Assembly: GCA_039820405.1 (NCBI GenBank)
Contig: JBCBQC010000004.1
Location: 72,564 to 136,563 of the forward strand
Source: CALLVY01 sp937899855
GTDB lineage: Bacteria > Bacteroidota > Bacteroidia > Chitinophagales > Saprospiraceae
Direction: 5' to 3'
DNA: 64,000 nucleotides
How positions within the stretch are numbered: position 1 is the first letter of the stretch; each line of letters starts with the position of its first letter. A program made the translations under genes and the position numbers. Shown one piece after another: positions 44,139 to 53,091 of this stretch. The notes below the pieces were generated by a model. It was not told where the DNA came from and did not search any database. It saw nothing but the letters and a program-made list of their open reading frames with translations.

Positions 44139-44798
44139 TTAGACGTTGAGGTAAGCCATCAAGGAATCAAAACGGTCTTTCAAGCCTTCAAAATACTCCA
44201 TCTCCTGGAAGGAGGCCTTGATGGTGTAGTCAAAACGCTCGAAGGTGGCGATGATCCGTTGCAAATCCTGCCGGTTGATCTTGATCGTGACGTCAATTTG
44301 GGTCGTATCGAGGGGGGAAGTAATAAAGCTACTGAGAATAGCCGCGTTTTCCCCCTCCACAATCCGCGCGATTTCCGATAGGGAATAGTCTTGCTTACTC
44401 ATCTCAAAAACGATGATACTGCCCGGCTCGGTAAAGGATCCAATTTGGGCAAAAAAGCGGAGCAAATCTCCCTGCGTAATCAGGCCCAGGTAGTTGTTGT
44501 CCGAATCGATGACCGGTACGACGGTCAGATTGTATTCACTCAATACCCGGAGTACATCGTAAAGGTGATCGCGCTCGTTGACCGTGGGACTGGTCAGCGA
44601 AAGCGTGTACGAACCCACTGCTTCCTCGATGTCATTTTGTAGGATATCGTCCTCCGAAATCAGGCCCAACATCTGCTCATTGTTGACGATGGGAAGGTGC
44701 TTGACGTAGAAGTCGCCCATAATACTGAGCGCTTCCTGACCGGTGTCGGAAGTACGAAGGGGCACGAATTCGTGCGACAAGAGGTTAGCAGCAATCAT
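44139..44798 (-). CDS. CBS-domain protein with ACT-like tail (AcuB-like)
   Basis: From the ATG at 44798 (MIAANLLSHEF) the protein has 219 residues: two CBS domains (LSIMGDFYVKHLPIVNNEQMLGLIS and LRVLSEYNLTVVPVIDSDNNYLGLI) that commonly sense adenine nucleotides, then an ACT-like C-terminus (SIIVFEMSKQDYSLSEIARIV). The ligand and target are unknown. The frame extends 26 codons upstream, but homologues start at this Met. It is separated from nadK, its usual neighbour in the phylum, by the Omp85-like gene and the lipoprotein island. Confidence 0.88.
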   Translation of the reverse strand: MIAANLLSHEFVPLRTSDTGQEALSIMGDFYVKHLPIVNNEQMLGLISEDDILQNDIEEAVGSYTLSLTSPTVNERDHLYDVLRVLSEYNLTVVPVIDSDNNYLGLITQGDLLRFFAQIGSFTEPGSIIVFEMSKQDYSLSEIARIVEGENAAILSSFITSPLDTTQIDVTIKINRQDLQRIIATFERFDYTIKASFQEMEYFEGLKDRFDSLMAYLNV

Positions 44799-44898
44799 AT
44801 TCGATGTAATTTTCTCGCTAAGAAAACGAAATTTGCATGGGAATGTTGGCTGGCGTGGTAATGTTAGCTCAATCACAATGCCAAAAACGGCCGAAACG

Positions 44899-45666
44899 TC
44901 AGCGCATCAACTTTTCTTTCTGCGCCAAAAATTCTTCCTGAGTCAGCAAACCCCGGTCGCGCAATTCGCCCAGTTGCTTGAGTTGTTCGAGGATATCGGG
45001 TTGGGTGGTCAGCAATTGATCCTTGTTGTTTTCGGTGCTGTCGTTGAGTGGCCAGCGGTAGCCCCCCTTACTAAAGGCCTCAAATTCATCTTGAATACGG
45101 ATGTAAGCTAGGGCATCGTGGGTTTTGATTTTCTCAAAGTCCACCAGCCCGTATTTGACGGCCTCGCTCAGGTGGTAGAAAGACTTTTCTTTATCTTCCA
45201 TCAAGGAATACGCACAGGCAATATTGAAATGGACGGCCTTGTCTTCGCCGTCGACTTGGAGGGCTTTTTGAAAATCTTCGATGGCGCCCTCGTAGTCGTA
45301 GTCCTTAAACTTTTCAATCCCACTTTTCTTAAAGGGGTTCTTTTTAGCCACTGGCTTGCGAGCTGGGGGCGGCTCCTCGGAGCGCTCCGGCCGGCGGCGG
45401 CTACTCTCGGCCGGTGCCCGCCGCCGGTAGTCCCGACTGCTTTCCCGCTCTCGGTACCGACGGTCTCCCCGGCGGTTGGTACGCCGGTCGTAGCGCCGAT
45501 TCTTATTGGAGCCACGAGGGTTTACTTGATTGTCATTACCGGAGGCCAAACTCCGAAAAATAAAAAATGCGATGATTACGGGAAGGAAACCACCGGGAAA
45601 TAAATTACTTAGAATAATGGCCAGTACAACAAAAAATATGATCGAACTCGGGGTGATATTTCTCAT
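44899..45666 (-). CDS. TPR-SHOCT membrane protein, two-helix N-terminus
   Basis: A 255-residue protein. Two N-terminal hydrophobic stretches (about residues 8-37: SIIFFVVLAIILSNLFPGGFLPVIIAFFIF) anchor it; an Arg/Ser-rich charged linker follows (about 45-105). TPR-like repeats come next (IEDFQKALQVDGEDKAVHFNIACAYS at 125-150) and a short SHOCT-like C-terminus (LEQLKQLGELRDRGLLTQEEF). It is a clear paralogue of the next gene in its TPR and SHOCT portions, while the N-terminal membrane part differs. Confidence 0.82.
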   Translation of the reverse strand: MRNITPSSIIFFVVLAIILSNLFPGGFLPVIIAFFIFRSLASGNDNQVNPRGSNKNRRYDRRTNRRGDRRYRERESSRDYRRRAPAESSRRRPERSEEPPPARKPVAKKNPFKKSGIEKFKDYDYEGAIEDFQKALQVDGEDKAVHFNIACAYSLMEDKEKSFYHLSEAVKYGLVDFEKIKTHDALAYIRIQDEFEAFSKGGYRWPLNDSTENNKDQLLTTQPDILEQLKQLGELRDRGLLTQEEFLAQKEKLMR

Positions 45667-45682
45667 GACGATCCGTTGGGAC

Positions 45683-46507
45683 CTAGCCCAACAATTTCTT
45701 TTTTTGTAATAAAAATTCCTCTTCGGTTAGTAATTCGCGCTCGCGCAACTCCCCCAGCTGCCGCAATTGCTCCAGCAGATCGGGCTGGGCCGTGATTGCC
45801 GGCCCCGTAGAAGCGGGCTGGGGAGCCACCAGTCGGTAGCCATTTTGAGCAAAATCCTGGAACTCGTCCTTGATGCGAATATACGCCAAAGCATCGTGGC
45901 TACGAATTTTTTCAAAATCTTTAAATCCGTATTCCACCGCCTTACTCAGGTGAAAAAAGGATTGATCGGCCTGTTCGGTCAGGGAGTAGGCGCAGGCGAT
46001 ATTGAAGTGGACGGCAATACTTTGTGGCTCGATTTCGAGGGCCTTGATAAAGTCCTGAATGGCGCCGGGATAATCAAAATTGCGGTATTTCTCGATGCCG
46101 CGCTGGTGATAGTGGTTCGACTGGCTGGCTCGGGGACGGCTCGGAGTGGTCTTTTTCTTGGGAGTCGGTACCGATCGGGACGGACGAACCGGGATGACCC
46201 GCGTTCCGCGGGGCTCCCGCGCCGGTGGCTGTTCCTCCCGGACCGGACGGCGATGGTAGTGCCGATCAAAATCCGTTCCCGCGGCTTGGACGTAATTGAA
46301 ATAATTCCGATTGTAGGCAAAATCGAAACGTTGCTGATCCATGAAGAGAAAACGGAAGAAATCGATAAAGCTCAACAGGAAGCTGATTCCGGTAAAGGCC
46401 AGAAAAAAATAAAGAATGCCCAGGCCCGTTTGGCGCAGGTAAAACCGGTGGGCGCCAAAGTAGCCAAGAAACAATGCCAGAACCGCAGCGATAGTCTTAT
46501 CTTTCAT
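45683..46507 (-). CDS. TPR-SHOCT protein with TM2 N-terminal domain
   Basis: A 274-residue paralogue. It begins with a TM2 domain (MKDKTIAAVLALFLGYFGAHRFYL, then a second helix ILYFFLAFTGISFLLSFIDFF), followed by a basic/Pro linker, TPR-like repeats (IQDFIKALEIEPQSIAVHFNIACAYS) and a C-terminal SHOCT-like segment (LLEQLRQLGELRERELLTEEEF). The second half is nearly superimposable on the downstream gene, yet the membrane module is different. The pair lies 16 bases apart, so one transcript is likely. Confidence 0.84.
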   Translation of the reverse strand: MKDKTIAAVLALFLGYFGAHRFYLRQTGLGILYFFLAFTGISFLLSFIDFFRFLFMDQQRFDFAYNRNYFNYVQAAGTDFDRHYHRRPVREEQPPAREPRGTRVIPVRPSRSVPTPKKKTTPSRPRASQSNHYHQRGIEKYRNFDYPGAIQDFIKALEIEPQSIAVHFNIACAYSLTEQADQSFFHLSKAVEYGFKDFEKIRSHDALAYIRIKDEFQDFAQNGYRLVAPQPASTGPAITAQPDLLEQLRQLGELRERELLTEEEFLLQKKKLLG

Positions 46508-46633
46508 ATCCGTTGTAATACAATATCTTTAATATTTTAAAAAAAATCAAAAGAAGGCTTCGTATTCGTCAGACGGTGTACTTACCTAACGGTAAAAGAA
46601 AAAGACAGTTGGCTTTATCAACAGATTTTTAGA

Positions 46634-47884
46634 CTAATGGGATATTTTACAGGTCAAAACCGTAAAATCGTCGGGGTAAGTCTGTTCTCCCTTGAAATCC
46701 TCGATTTTTTCCATCAATTGAGCGTTCAATCGCTGGGCCGAAAGCGGACTATTTTGGAGGATAAAGGCTTCCAATAAGGCCTCGTCAAAAAACTGTCCCG
46801 CGGCGTTTTTGACGTCGGTCAAGCCATCCGTAAAAGTAAAGATCGTACATTCCTCGGTCAGCGTCAACTGGCCGACTTCCACCTCGGGTAGTTTGGTAAA
46901 GGATCCCAAAATGGTACAGCCCTTGGTGAGCAGTTGGGTTCGGCCGTCCATCACGAGGAGGGGAGGGTTGTGGCCGGCATTGACGTACTGCAATTGGCGG
47001 GTTTTGGGATCGTATTCGGCGATAAAAAAGGTGAGGAATTTTTCCCCCTGGGTGATCCGGAACAAACTCTGATTGAGCTCGCGAACGAAGGTATCGAGCT
47101 GGGAACGTTTGAGAATGAGGCTGTGAAAGTTGGCCTGAAAGTTGGCCATCAGCAGGGCTGCCGCCACGCCTTTACCGGAGATATCGGCAATACAAAAAGC
47201 CAGCTTGCCATCCGCAAACTCCAGGTAGTCGAAATAATCTCCCCCGACACCCAACTGGGGTTTGTAGATGCTGGCCAGTTCGTAGGGGCCCTCCGTTTGT
47301 AAGGAGGAAGGAATAAGCATACGCTGCATCTCGCTGGCCAGTTCCATTTCGCGCTTGAGTCTTTCCTGTTCGAGTTGCCGTTTGAACAGGCGCTTATTTT
47401 CGATGGCCACGGCAATGATATTGGTAATGGTGGTGATGAATTGCACCTTGTTGTACATGTCCTCGTGCTCGGCAAAGCCTCCGATAAAGGTGTAGGCAAT
47501 GGCCGTGTCTTTGTGGAGCACGGGGACAACGATGTCAAACTGGCTGATGAGGGGGTGGTCTTTTTCGTCGTCCAGATTTTTGAGTCGCTGGTACTTCGAC
47601 AATTCCTCCGATAGGTCCAGGGCGATCAGTTCTTCCGGGATGCCGATGGAAGAGGCGCAGATCCACTGGCCACCATCGATCACAAAGAGGGCCATCTTTT
47701 TTACCCCCATCTCCCAACTCAAAAAGGAATTGTACATTTCGTACAAGCCACTGGCCGATACGTTGTTGTTGATGGCTTGGGTGATCGTCAGCAGTCGATT
47801 GATCTGGAGTTGCTTGAGGTTCAACTCGCGCTCCACCGTCTCCAGGGTCGATAAATCTTTGCGAATATTTGAAAATTTTGACAT
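46634..47884 (-). CDS. GAF-domain PP2C (SpoIIE/RsbU-like) phosphatase
   Basis: A 416-residue signalling protein. The N-terminal third holds a short coiled coil (RKDLSTLETVERELNLKQLQINRLL) and a GAF-like sensor domain (about 40-175), then a helix and a PP2C/SpoIIE phosphatase domain (about 200-416) with ADISGKGVAAALLMANFQ, the YDPKTRQLQYVNAGHNP core and FTDGLTDVKNAAG metal motifs. It is predicted to dephosphorylate a partner such as an anti-anti-sigma protein, but no RsbV/RsbW-like gene lies nearby. Confidence 0.88.
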   Translation of the reverse strand: MSKFSNIRKDLSTLETVERELNLKQLQINRLLTITQAINNNVSASGLYEMYNSFLSWEMGVKKMALFVIDGGQWICASSIGIPEELIALDLSEELSKYQRLKNLDDEKDHPLISQFDIVVPVLHKDTAIAYTFIGGFAEHEDMYNKVQFITTITNIIAVAIENKRLFKRQLEQERLKREMELASEMQRMLIPSSLQTEGPYELASIYKPQLGVGGDYFDYLEFADGKLAFCIADISGKGVAAALLMANFQANFHSLILKRSQLDTFVRELNQSLFRITQGEKFLTFFIAEYDPKTRQLQYVNAGHNPPLLVMDGRTQLLTKGCTILGSFTKLPEVEVGQLTLTEECTIFTFTDGLTDVKNAAGQFFDEALLEAFILQNSPLSAQRLNAQLMEKIEDFKGEQTYPDDFTVLTCKISH

Positions 47885-47916
47885 GTCAGTTTTTGTTTAA
47901 TCCACCCCGGGACATC

Positions 47917-49140
47917 CTAGGCCTTTACGTCCAAAGCATCCCGAAAACCGTTTCCCACTAGATTAAATGCCAGCACCAGCAATAAAATTGCCAAGGCCGG
48001 TACGAGTGCCACCAGCGGTTTGCCACTGATGGCGTAGCCGTAGTTTTCGTTGAGCATGGTTCCCCATGAGGGCTGGGGCGGTTCAATTCCAAAACCCAAA
48101 TAGCTCAGACCCGCTTCTACCAAGATGGCCGTAGCAAAATTGGCCGCCGCCACCACCATCACTGGCCCCAATACATTGGGCAAAATGTGTCGCAGCAGAA
48201 TCCGACCGGAACCCAAACCCATACTCTGCGCCGCCTCCACAAAAGCCATCCGCTTAACCACCATCACCTGCCCCCGAACGATCCGCGCCACCTCTACCCA
48301 CATGGTCAAACCCACGGCAATAAAAATATTTTCAATCCCCCGCCCCAAAGCCAGTACAATGGCAAAGACCAGAAGCAAGGTCGGAATCGACCAGATGGTA
48401 TTGATAAACAACATCAGAACATCGTCTACCCAGCCGCCTAGGTAACCCGCCAGCGCCCCCACCACAATGCCAATACTGAGCGAAATAAAAACGGCGATCA
48501 AACCAACGAGTAGGGAAATTCGGACACCCAAGATCAGTCGACTGTACAGACAACGTCCAAATATATCGCTTCCCAATGGATAGCTCCGCGTAAACAGATG
48601 ATCTTTTTTTATTATTTGTTGTAATTCTTCGGTACGGTACTGCCGCAGCTGTCCGGCCCGATCCCGAAAGCGAACTAGCCCGGCAACGTGGCTCCGCTGC
48701 GGCTCCACCGGAAGGGGGAAAATCACATCGACCAGGGCAAAGGATTCTTTCAGCGCCCCTCCCCGCAGGACCTCCTCTCCTTCGTACAGGCTCACCGTGA
48801 TCGAGTCGGCGTGAAAACGGTAATCCGTGATGGGAATCAAACGACGCGGATTGGGTTGTCCGTACCACATCCGCGACCAAGCACTGCGCTGCTCCACCAC
48901 CGCATTGCGACGTACGGCAAGCAGGTCGACGCGAAAACCGGGATTTTTCAACTGTACCTCCACCAGTTGATCGTTGGCGTGGGGCGTATCATCGATGGCG
49001 AGCCAATACCCCAGAATAGCAATCAGCAAGGCAAAAATGATGACGACCAGTCCGAATACGGCGGGGCGGTTGCGGCGGAAGCGGCGCCAGGCTCTCTGAT
49101 TGGGGGACAAGGGGGGCGCAGCCGATTGCTTGGGTGTCAT
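47917..49140 (-). CDS. ABC peptide-type permease (OppC/DppC-like), orphan
   Basis: A 407-residue inner-membrane permease. It has one N-terminal helix (about 27-47), a large periplasmic domain (to about 205) and five C-terminal helices. The cytoplasmic EAA loop is FVEAAQSMGLGSGRILLRHILPN, typical of the OppC/DppC group. The longer periplasmic insertion (GFRVDLLAVRR, TVSLYEGEE) is common in Bacteroidota members. No OppB partner, ATPase or binding protein is beside it. It may take peptides or nickel; specificity is unknown. Confidence 0.88.
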   Translation of the reverse strand: MTPKQSAAPPLSPNQRAWRRFRRNRPAVFGLVVIIFALLIAILGYWLAIDDTPHANDQLVEVQLKNPGFRVDLLAVRRNAVVEQRSAWSRMWYGQPNPRRLIPITDYRFHADSITVSLYEGEEVLRGGALKESFALVDVIFPLPVEPQRSHVAGLVRFRDRAGQLRQYRTEELQQIIKKDHLFTRSYPLGSDIFGRCLYSRLILGVRISLLVGLIAVFISLSIGIVVGALAGYLGGWVDDVLMLFINTIWSIPTLLLVFAIVLALGRGIENIFIAVGLTMWVEVARIVRGQVMVVKRMAFVEAAQSMGLGSGRILLRHILPNVLGPVMVVAAANFATAILVEAGLSYLGFGIEPPQPSWGTMLNENYGYAISGKPLVALVPALAILLLVLAFNLVGNGFRDALDVKA

Positions 49141-49207
49141 GAATACCGCTTAATGGTTTTTGAAGGACAACTGGTGGATTATAAAGATAGAAAATTTATT
49201 TTCGGGA

Positions 49208-50329
49208 ATGAAAATACTCTTAGTCGAACCCTTTTGGGAAGGCAGCCACCAAAGCTGGGCGGAGGGTTGGTGCCAAGCGAGTCGCCACCAGCTGAGCTAC
49301 CTACACCTTCCGGGGCGGCACTGGAAATGGCGCATGTACGGAGGGGCGGTATCGCTCGCGCAAAAATTTATGCAACTGCCCGAACCGCCCGACCTCATCC
49401 TGGCCAGTGACATGCTCGACCTGACCACCTTCCTGAGCCTCACCCGCCAGCGGTCGACCGGCATTCCCACGGCCCTCTATTTTCACGAAAATCAAATCAC
49501 TTACCCCTGGTCCCCAAGTGACCCCGATGTGCCGCTCCGACGCGACAACCAGTACGGCTTTCTCAACTACACCAGCGCCTTAGCCGCCGATGCCCTCTTT
49601 TTTAATTCGCAGTACCACCTCGATTCCTTTATCGGAGCCCTACCCGATTTCCTACGGCAGTTTCCCGACCACCGGGAACTGGAGCTGGTCGAGGGTATCC
49701 GACAGAAAAGTCAAGTGCTTTACCTCGGTATGGATTTGCGGGCCCACGACCCGGGCGTCAACCAGAGCCCCGGGACTCCCCCCATCATCCTGTGGAACCA
49801 CCGCTGGGAATACGACAAACAACCGGAGCCCTTTTTCAATTGCCTGTTCCAGTTGGCTGCCGAAGGGCTGGATTTTCAATTGGTAGTGCTGGGCAATGCC
49901 TATCGCCAGCAGCCCGCCATTTTCGAACGGGCCCGAAGGGAACTGGCGGACCGCATCCTACACTTTGGCTTTGTAGCGGATCGGGCGAGCTACCGCCAGT
50001 GGCTCTGGCGCTCGGATATCCTGCCCGTCACTGCCATCCAGGATTTTTTTGGCGGCAGCGTCGTGGAGGCCATTTATACCAAAAACTATCCCCTCTTACC
50101 CGATCGATTGGCCTACCCGGAGCACCTGCCTACCCAGTGGCGGGCGACGCATTTGTACGCGGACGAAGCAGACTTGAAACAGCGATTGACCGTGCTGCTG
50201 CGGGATTGGCCCCGGATACCAGCGTGGGAAAAAGCCAGTGCTGCGCTGCAAAATTTTGTCAGCCGTTACGATTGGGTTAACTTAGCCGGACGCTACGATA
50301 CCAGTTTTGAAAAAATGATGTACCTCTGA
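49208..50329 (+). CDS. tRNA-queuosine mannosyltransferase-like glycosyltransferase (DUF3524/QTMAN)
   Basis: From the ATG at 49208 the protein has 373 residues. It resembles the animal protein GTDC1, now known as the enzyme that adds mannose to queuosine in tRNA-Asp: LLVEPFWEGSHQSW at the N-terminus, ALYFHENQITYPW, DALFFNSQYHLDSF, NHRWEYDKQPEPFF, ILHFGFVADRASY and FFGGSVVEAIYTKNYPLLP all line up with that family. It is a cytoplasmic GT-B-type enzyme. Bacterial activity is not proven; the donor and substrate are inferred. An alpha/beta hydrolase gene follows after two bases. Confidence 0.88.
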   Translation: MKILLVEPFWEGSHQSWAEGWCQASRHQLSYLHLPGRHWKWRMYGGAVSLAQKFMQLPEPPDLILASDMLDLTTFLSLTRQRSTGIPTALYFHENQITYPWSPSDPDVPLRRDNQYGFLNYTSALAADALFFNSQYHLDSFIGALPDFLRQFPDHRELELVEGIRQKSQVLYLGMDLRAHDPGVNQSPGTPPIILWNHRWEYDKQPEPFFNCLFQLAAEGLDFQLVVLGNAYRQQPAIFERARRELADRILHFGFVADRASYRQWLWRSDILPVTAIQDFFGGSVVEAIYTKNYPLLPDRLAYPEHLPTQWRATHLYADEADLKQRLTVLLRDWPRIPAWEKASAALQNFVSRYDWVNLAGRYDTSFEKMMYL

Positions 50330-50331
50330 CT

Positions 50332-51129
50332 ATGCCAGCAATCGAATACCAACAACGCAAGGTTTTTTACCAGGTGGAGGGCAAGGGCTTTCCGCTCTTA
50401 CTGTTGCACGGATTTTGTGAAGACCACCGCGTGTGGGACGAACTGGTGGAGCAGCTCGACCTGGGGCGGATACTCCGCATCGACCTGCCGGGATTTGGTC
50501 AGTCCGCACCGCTGGAACGGGGAAGTATTGATGATTTTGCGGCGGGGGTAAAAGCAGTTTTGGATGAGCTGCGTATCGACCGCTGTGTGATGGTGGGCCA
50601 CAGTATGGGAGGCTACACCACCCTAGCCTTTGCCGAGCGGTATCCGGAGTACCTCGCGGGCTGGGGACTGTTTCATTCCCACCCCTTCGCCGATACGGAA
50701 GTGACGCGTATCAACCGCGCCAAAAGCCGCGAGTTTATCCAACGCAACGGATCGATTCCCTACGTCAAGCAACTTTTTCCCAAACTTTTTCCCCCCTCTT
50801 TTCTCACCAGCCAGCGCTACATCAGCGATCGCCTCACCCACTGGGCCAGCCAGTTTCCAACCGAAGGCATCCAAGGAGGCCTGGAGGCCATGGCCAAGCG
50901 TCCCGACCGGACCGACGTACTGCGCCACAGTGAGGTACCCGTCTTGTTCATCCTCGGAGATCAGGACGAACTGATCCCCTTCCACCAGCAGTTGGCGCAA
51001 ACCCACTTGCCGGACATTGCTCAGATCCACGTCTTTCCCAAAGTCGGTCACATGGGCTTGTTGGAAGCTCCAAAAAAGGGAGCAGCAGCTATCCAACAGT
51101 TTTACCAATTCTGTACGGCGCAGTCCTGA
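50332..51129 (+). CDS. Alpha/beta hydrolase
   Basis: A 265-residue hydrolase with the oxyanion segment LLLHGFCEDHRVWDE, the nucleophile elbow GHSMGGYT (Ser about residue 90), an acid in FILGDQDELIP and the catalytic His in GHMGLLEAPK. The cap helix region lies at about 125-180. It could be an esterase, a thioesterase or an enzyme of side-chain metabolism; the substrate is unknown. It is almost contiguous with the glycosyltransferase and probably co-transcribed with it. Confidence 0.88.
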   Translation: MPAIEYQQRKVFYQVEGKGFPLLLLHGFCEDHRVWDELVEQLDLGRILRIDLPGFGQSAPLERGSIDDFAAGVKAVLDELRIDRCVMVGHSMGGYTTLAFAERYPEYLAGWGLFHSHPFADTEVTRINRAKSREFIQRNGSIPYVKQLFPKLFPPSFLTSQRYISDRLTHWASQFPTEGIQGGLEAMAKRPDRTDVLRHSEVPVLFILGDQDELIPFHQQLAQTHLPDIAQIHVFPKVGHMGLLEAPKKGAAAIQQFYQFCTAQS

Positions 51130-51135
51130 CCTCCG

Positions 51136-51894
51136 ATGAATGTCCTCGTCTTTACCCTCGCCATCTTACCCGCCCTGATCATTATCGCTTATATCTATCG
51201 ACTCGATCGCTACGATCGGGAGAGCCACCTGAGCTTGTTGCTTTGCTTTTTCTTTGGCATGTTGGTCACCATTCCGGCCATGAAAGTAGAACAATTGGAA
51301 AATCAACTGCCCACCGTACAGGGCCAACTGACTTTTGGCGCCCTCTTGTTTTCCACTTTTATCCTGGTGGCCTTGGGGGAGGAGTTTTTTAAAAGCTTGC
51401 CCCTGTTGTTGTTTGCTTACCCCCGTAGGTATTTCAACGAGCCCCTCGACGGAATCGTCTTTGCGGTGATGGTGGCCATGGGCTTTGCCATCGTAGAAAA
51501 CTTGTTTTACGCTTACCGCTTCGGTTGGCAAACGACCTTGGTACGCGCCTTTACCGCCGTACCGGCCCACGGCGCTCTGGCCGTCATCATGGGCTATTAC
51601 GTGGGGCTCGCCAAGTTCCACCCCAGCCGGCGGTGGTCACTGATCGCCTGGGGATTTTTCCAGGTCGTTCTCATCCACGGCCTATACGATTTTTTTATCC
51701 TACAAGAGTACAATGAAAATTTGATGGTCCTTACCGCGGTCACCTTGACGCTGAGCCTCTACTACGCCATCCGTCTGATTCGTTTACATACCCAGGACTC
51801 CCAAACCCGCCACCGGGAAGTGGCTAAGTCAGATGGCGATGGTGATATCGAAGACGCAGATCATTCTACCCACAATACCAAGCCCTTGAGGTAG
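51136..51894 (+). CDS. PrsW-family intramembrane metalloprotease
   Basis: A 252-residue integral membrane protein with seven to eight helices. The PrsW signature is complete: EEFFKSLPLLLF (EExxK), VENLFYA (ENxxY) and VPAHGAL (HxxxG), the residues that bind zinc and cut within the membrane. In Bacillus PrsW cleaves an anti-sigma factor; here the target is unknown. The cytoplasmic tail is charged. Its 3' end overlaps the convergent methyltransferase by 34 bases. Confidence 0.9.
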   Translation: MNVLVFTLAILPALIIIAYIYRLDRYDRESHLSLLLCFFFGMLVTIPAMKVEQLENQLPTVQGQLTFGALLFSTFILVALGEEFFKSLPLLLFAYPRRYFNEPLDGIVFAVMVAMGFAIVENLFYAYRFGWQTTLVRAFTAVPAHGALAVIMGYYVGLAKFHPSRRWSLIAWGFFQVVLIHGLYDFFILQEYNENLMVLTAVTLTLSLYYAIRLIRLHTQDSQTRHREVAKSDGDGDIEDADHSTHNTKPLR

Positions 51895-53039
51895 GAACCC
51901 TCCGGATGAAACAAACTCACTGGATGATCGGCCGGTTGGGACAACCGGTGCATGACGCGAATTTTCCGCCCCGCCTCAATCGCAGCAGCTACGATGGTGT
52001 TGTAAAACAGGCGATCGTCGACGACCTGCGAGCAGGAGAACGTAAAGAGGATCCCCCCCTTGCCAAGCCGACGCAGGGCCTGGGCGTTGAGGCGTTTGTA
52101 GCCCTGTACGGCATTGTGTCTTTTGGAAATGTTTTTGGCAAAGGCCGGTGGATCCACCACCATGACCTCGTAGACTGCTCCGTCGCGACGGAGGAATTGG
52201 AGGACGTCCTCCACGTAGGATTCGTGTACCCCGGAGTGGTCGTCAAGCAAGGCGACGTTGCGCTCGGTCCACTCGATGGCTTTTTTAGAGACGTCGACTG
52301 AGTGGACCAAATCGGCCCCCGCAGCGAGGGCGTAAATGGAGAAGCCTCCGGAGTAGCAAAAAGCGTTGAGTACTTTTTTACCCCGAACGTAACGCTGTAG
52401 CAAACGGCGATTCTCGCGTTGGTCCAAGAAAAAACCCGTTTTCTGTCCCGTCTCCCAATCTACCCAAAAACGGTGGCCATACTCCCGTACTTCTCCCGGG
52501 GCGGCTTGGCCAAAGCAGTAGGCATTCTCTACGCCCGCAGCGTAGCGAGGAGGAAGGGTTTCGGCACTTTTATCGTAAGCTGCTTTGAGCTCCGTACCCA
52601 ATACCCTTTGCAGGGCAGATACAATATCGGCGAGTTGCCGGTGCATTCCAATTGAGTGGCACTGGATCACTGCGGTAGTTCCGTAGATATCAATAATCAA
52701 ACCGGGCAGTCCATCTCCTTCGCCGTGTACCAACCGATAGCAATTGCAGTTTGCATCGGGCAAACCCGCTACTTGGCGGTACTGTCGCGCTTGTTGGAGG
52801 CGGGCGGACCAAAAGTCGGGGCCCAAGTCGGTGGGACTAAAAGCGCAAAGACGCACCACGATACTGCGGCCGGATTGGTAATGGCCGGTGGCCAGGTACT
52901 GGCCCTGGTGGTCACCGATTTCGACGGCTTCGCCATCTTCGGGGAGGGGAGAATGACGCTGGAGGGCTCCGGAGAACACCCAGGGGTGCCGGCGGTGTAC
53001 GGAGGCTGCCTTGCCCTTGCGAAGAAGGAGTCTTTTCAT
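51861..53039 (-). CDS. Class I SAM-dependent rRNA methyltransferase, RlmI-like
   Basis: From the ATG at 53039 (MKRLLLRKG) the protein has 392 residues: an N-terminal PUA-like RNA-binding domain (about 1-80, with HPWVFSGALQ), a middle beta domain and a C-terminal Rossmann methyltransferase with the SAM motif VLNAFCYSGGFS and the catalytic-region VVDPPAFAK. RlmI makes m5C1962 in 23S rRNA; the precise target here is inferred. The frame extends nine codons upstream, but MKRLLLRKG is the family start. The 3' end overlaps PrsW. Confidence 0.9.
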   Translation of the reverse strand: MKRLLLRKGKAASVHRRHPWVFSGALQRHSPLPEDGEAVEIGDHQGQYLATGHYQSGRSIVVRLCAFSPTDLGPDFWSARLQQARQYRQVAGLPDANCNCYRLVHGEGDGLPGLIIDIYGTTAVIQCHSIGMHRQLADIVSALQRVLGTELKAAYDKSAETLPPRYAAGVENAYCFGQAAPGEVREYGHRFWVDWETGQKTGFFLDQRENRRLLQRYVRGKKVLNAFCYSGGFSIYALAAGADLVHSVDVSKKAIEWTERNVALLDDHSGVHESYVEDVLQFLRRDGAVYEVMVVDPPAFAKNISKRHNAVQGYKRLNAQALRRLGKGGILFTFSCSQVVDDRLFYNTIVAAAIEAGRKIRVMHRLSQPADHPVSLFHPEGSYLKGLVLWVE

Positions 53040-53091
53040 GGCGCAAAGGTAGGGATTCTCCAACAAGACCCAGCAGAAATGACCGCCTGCA

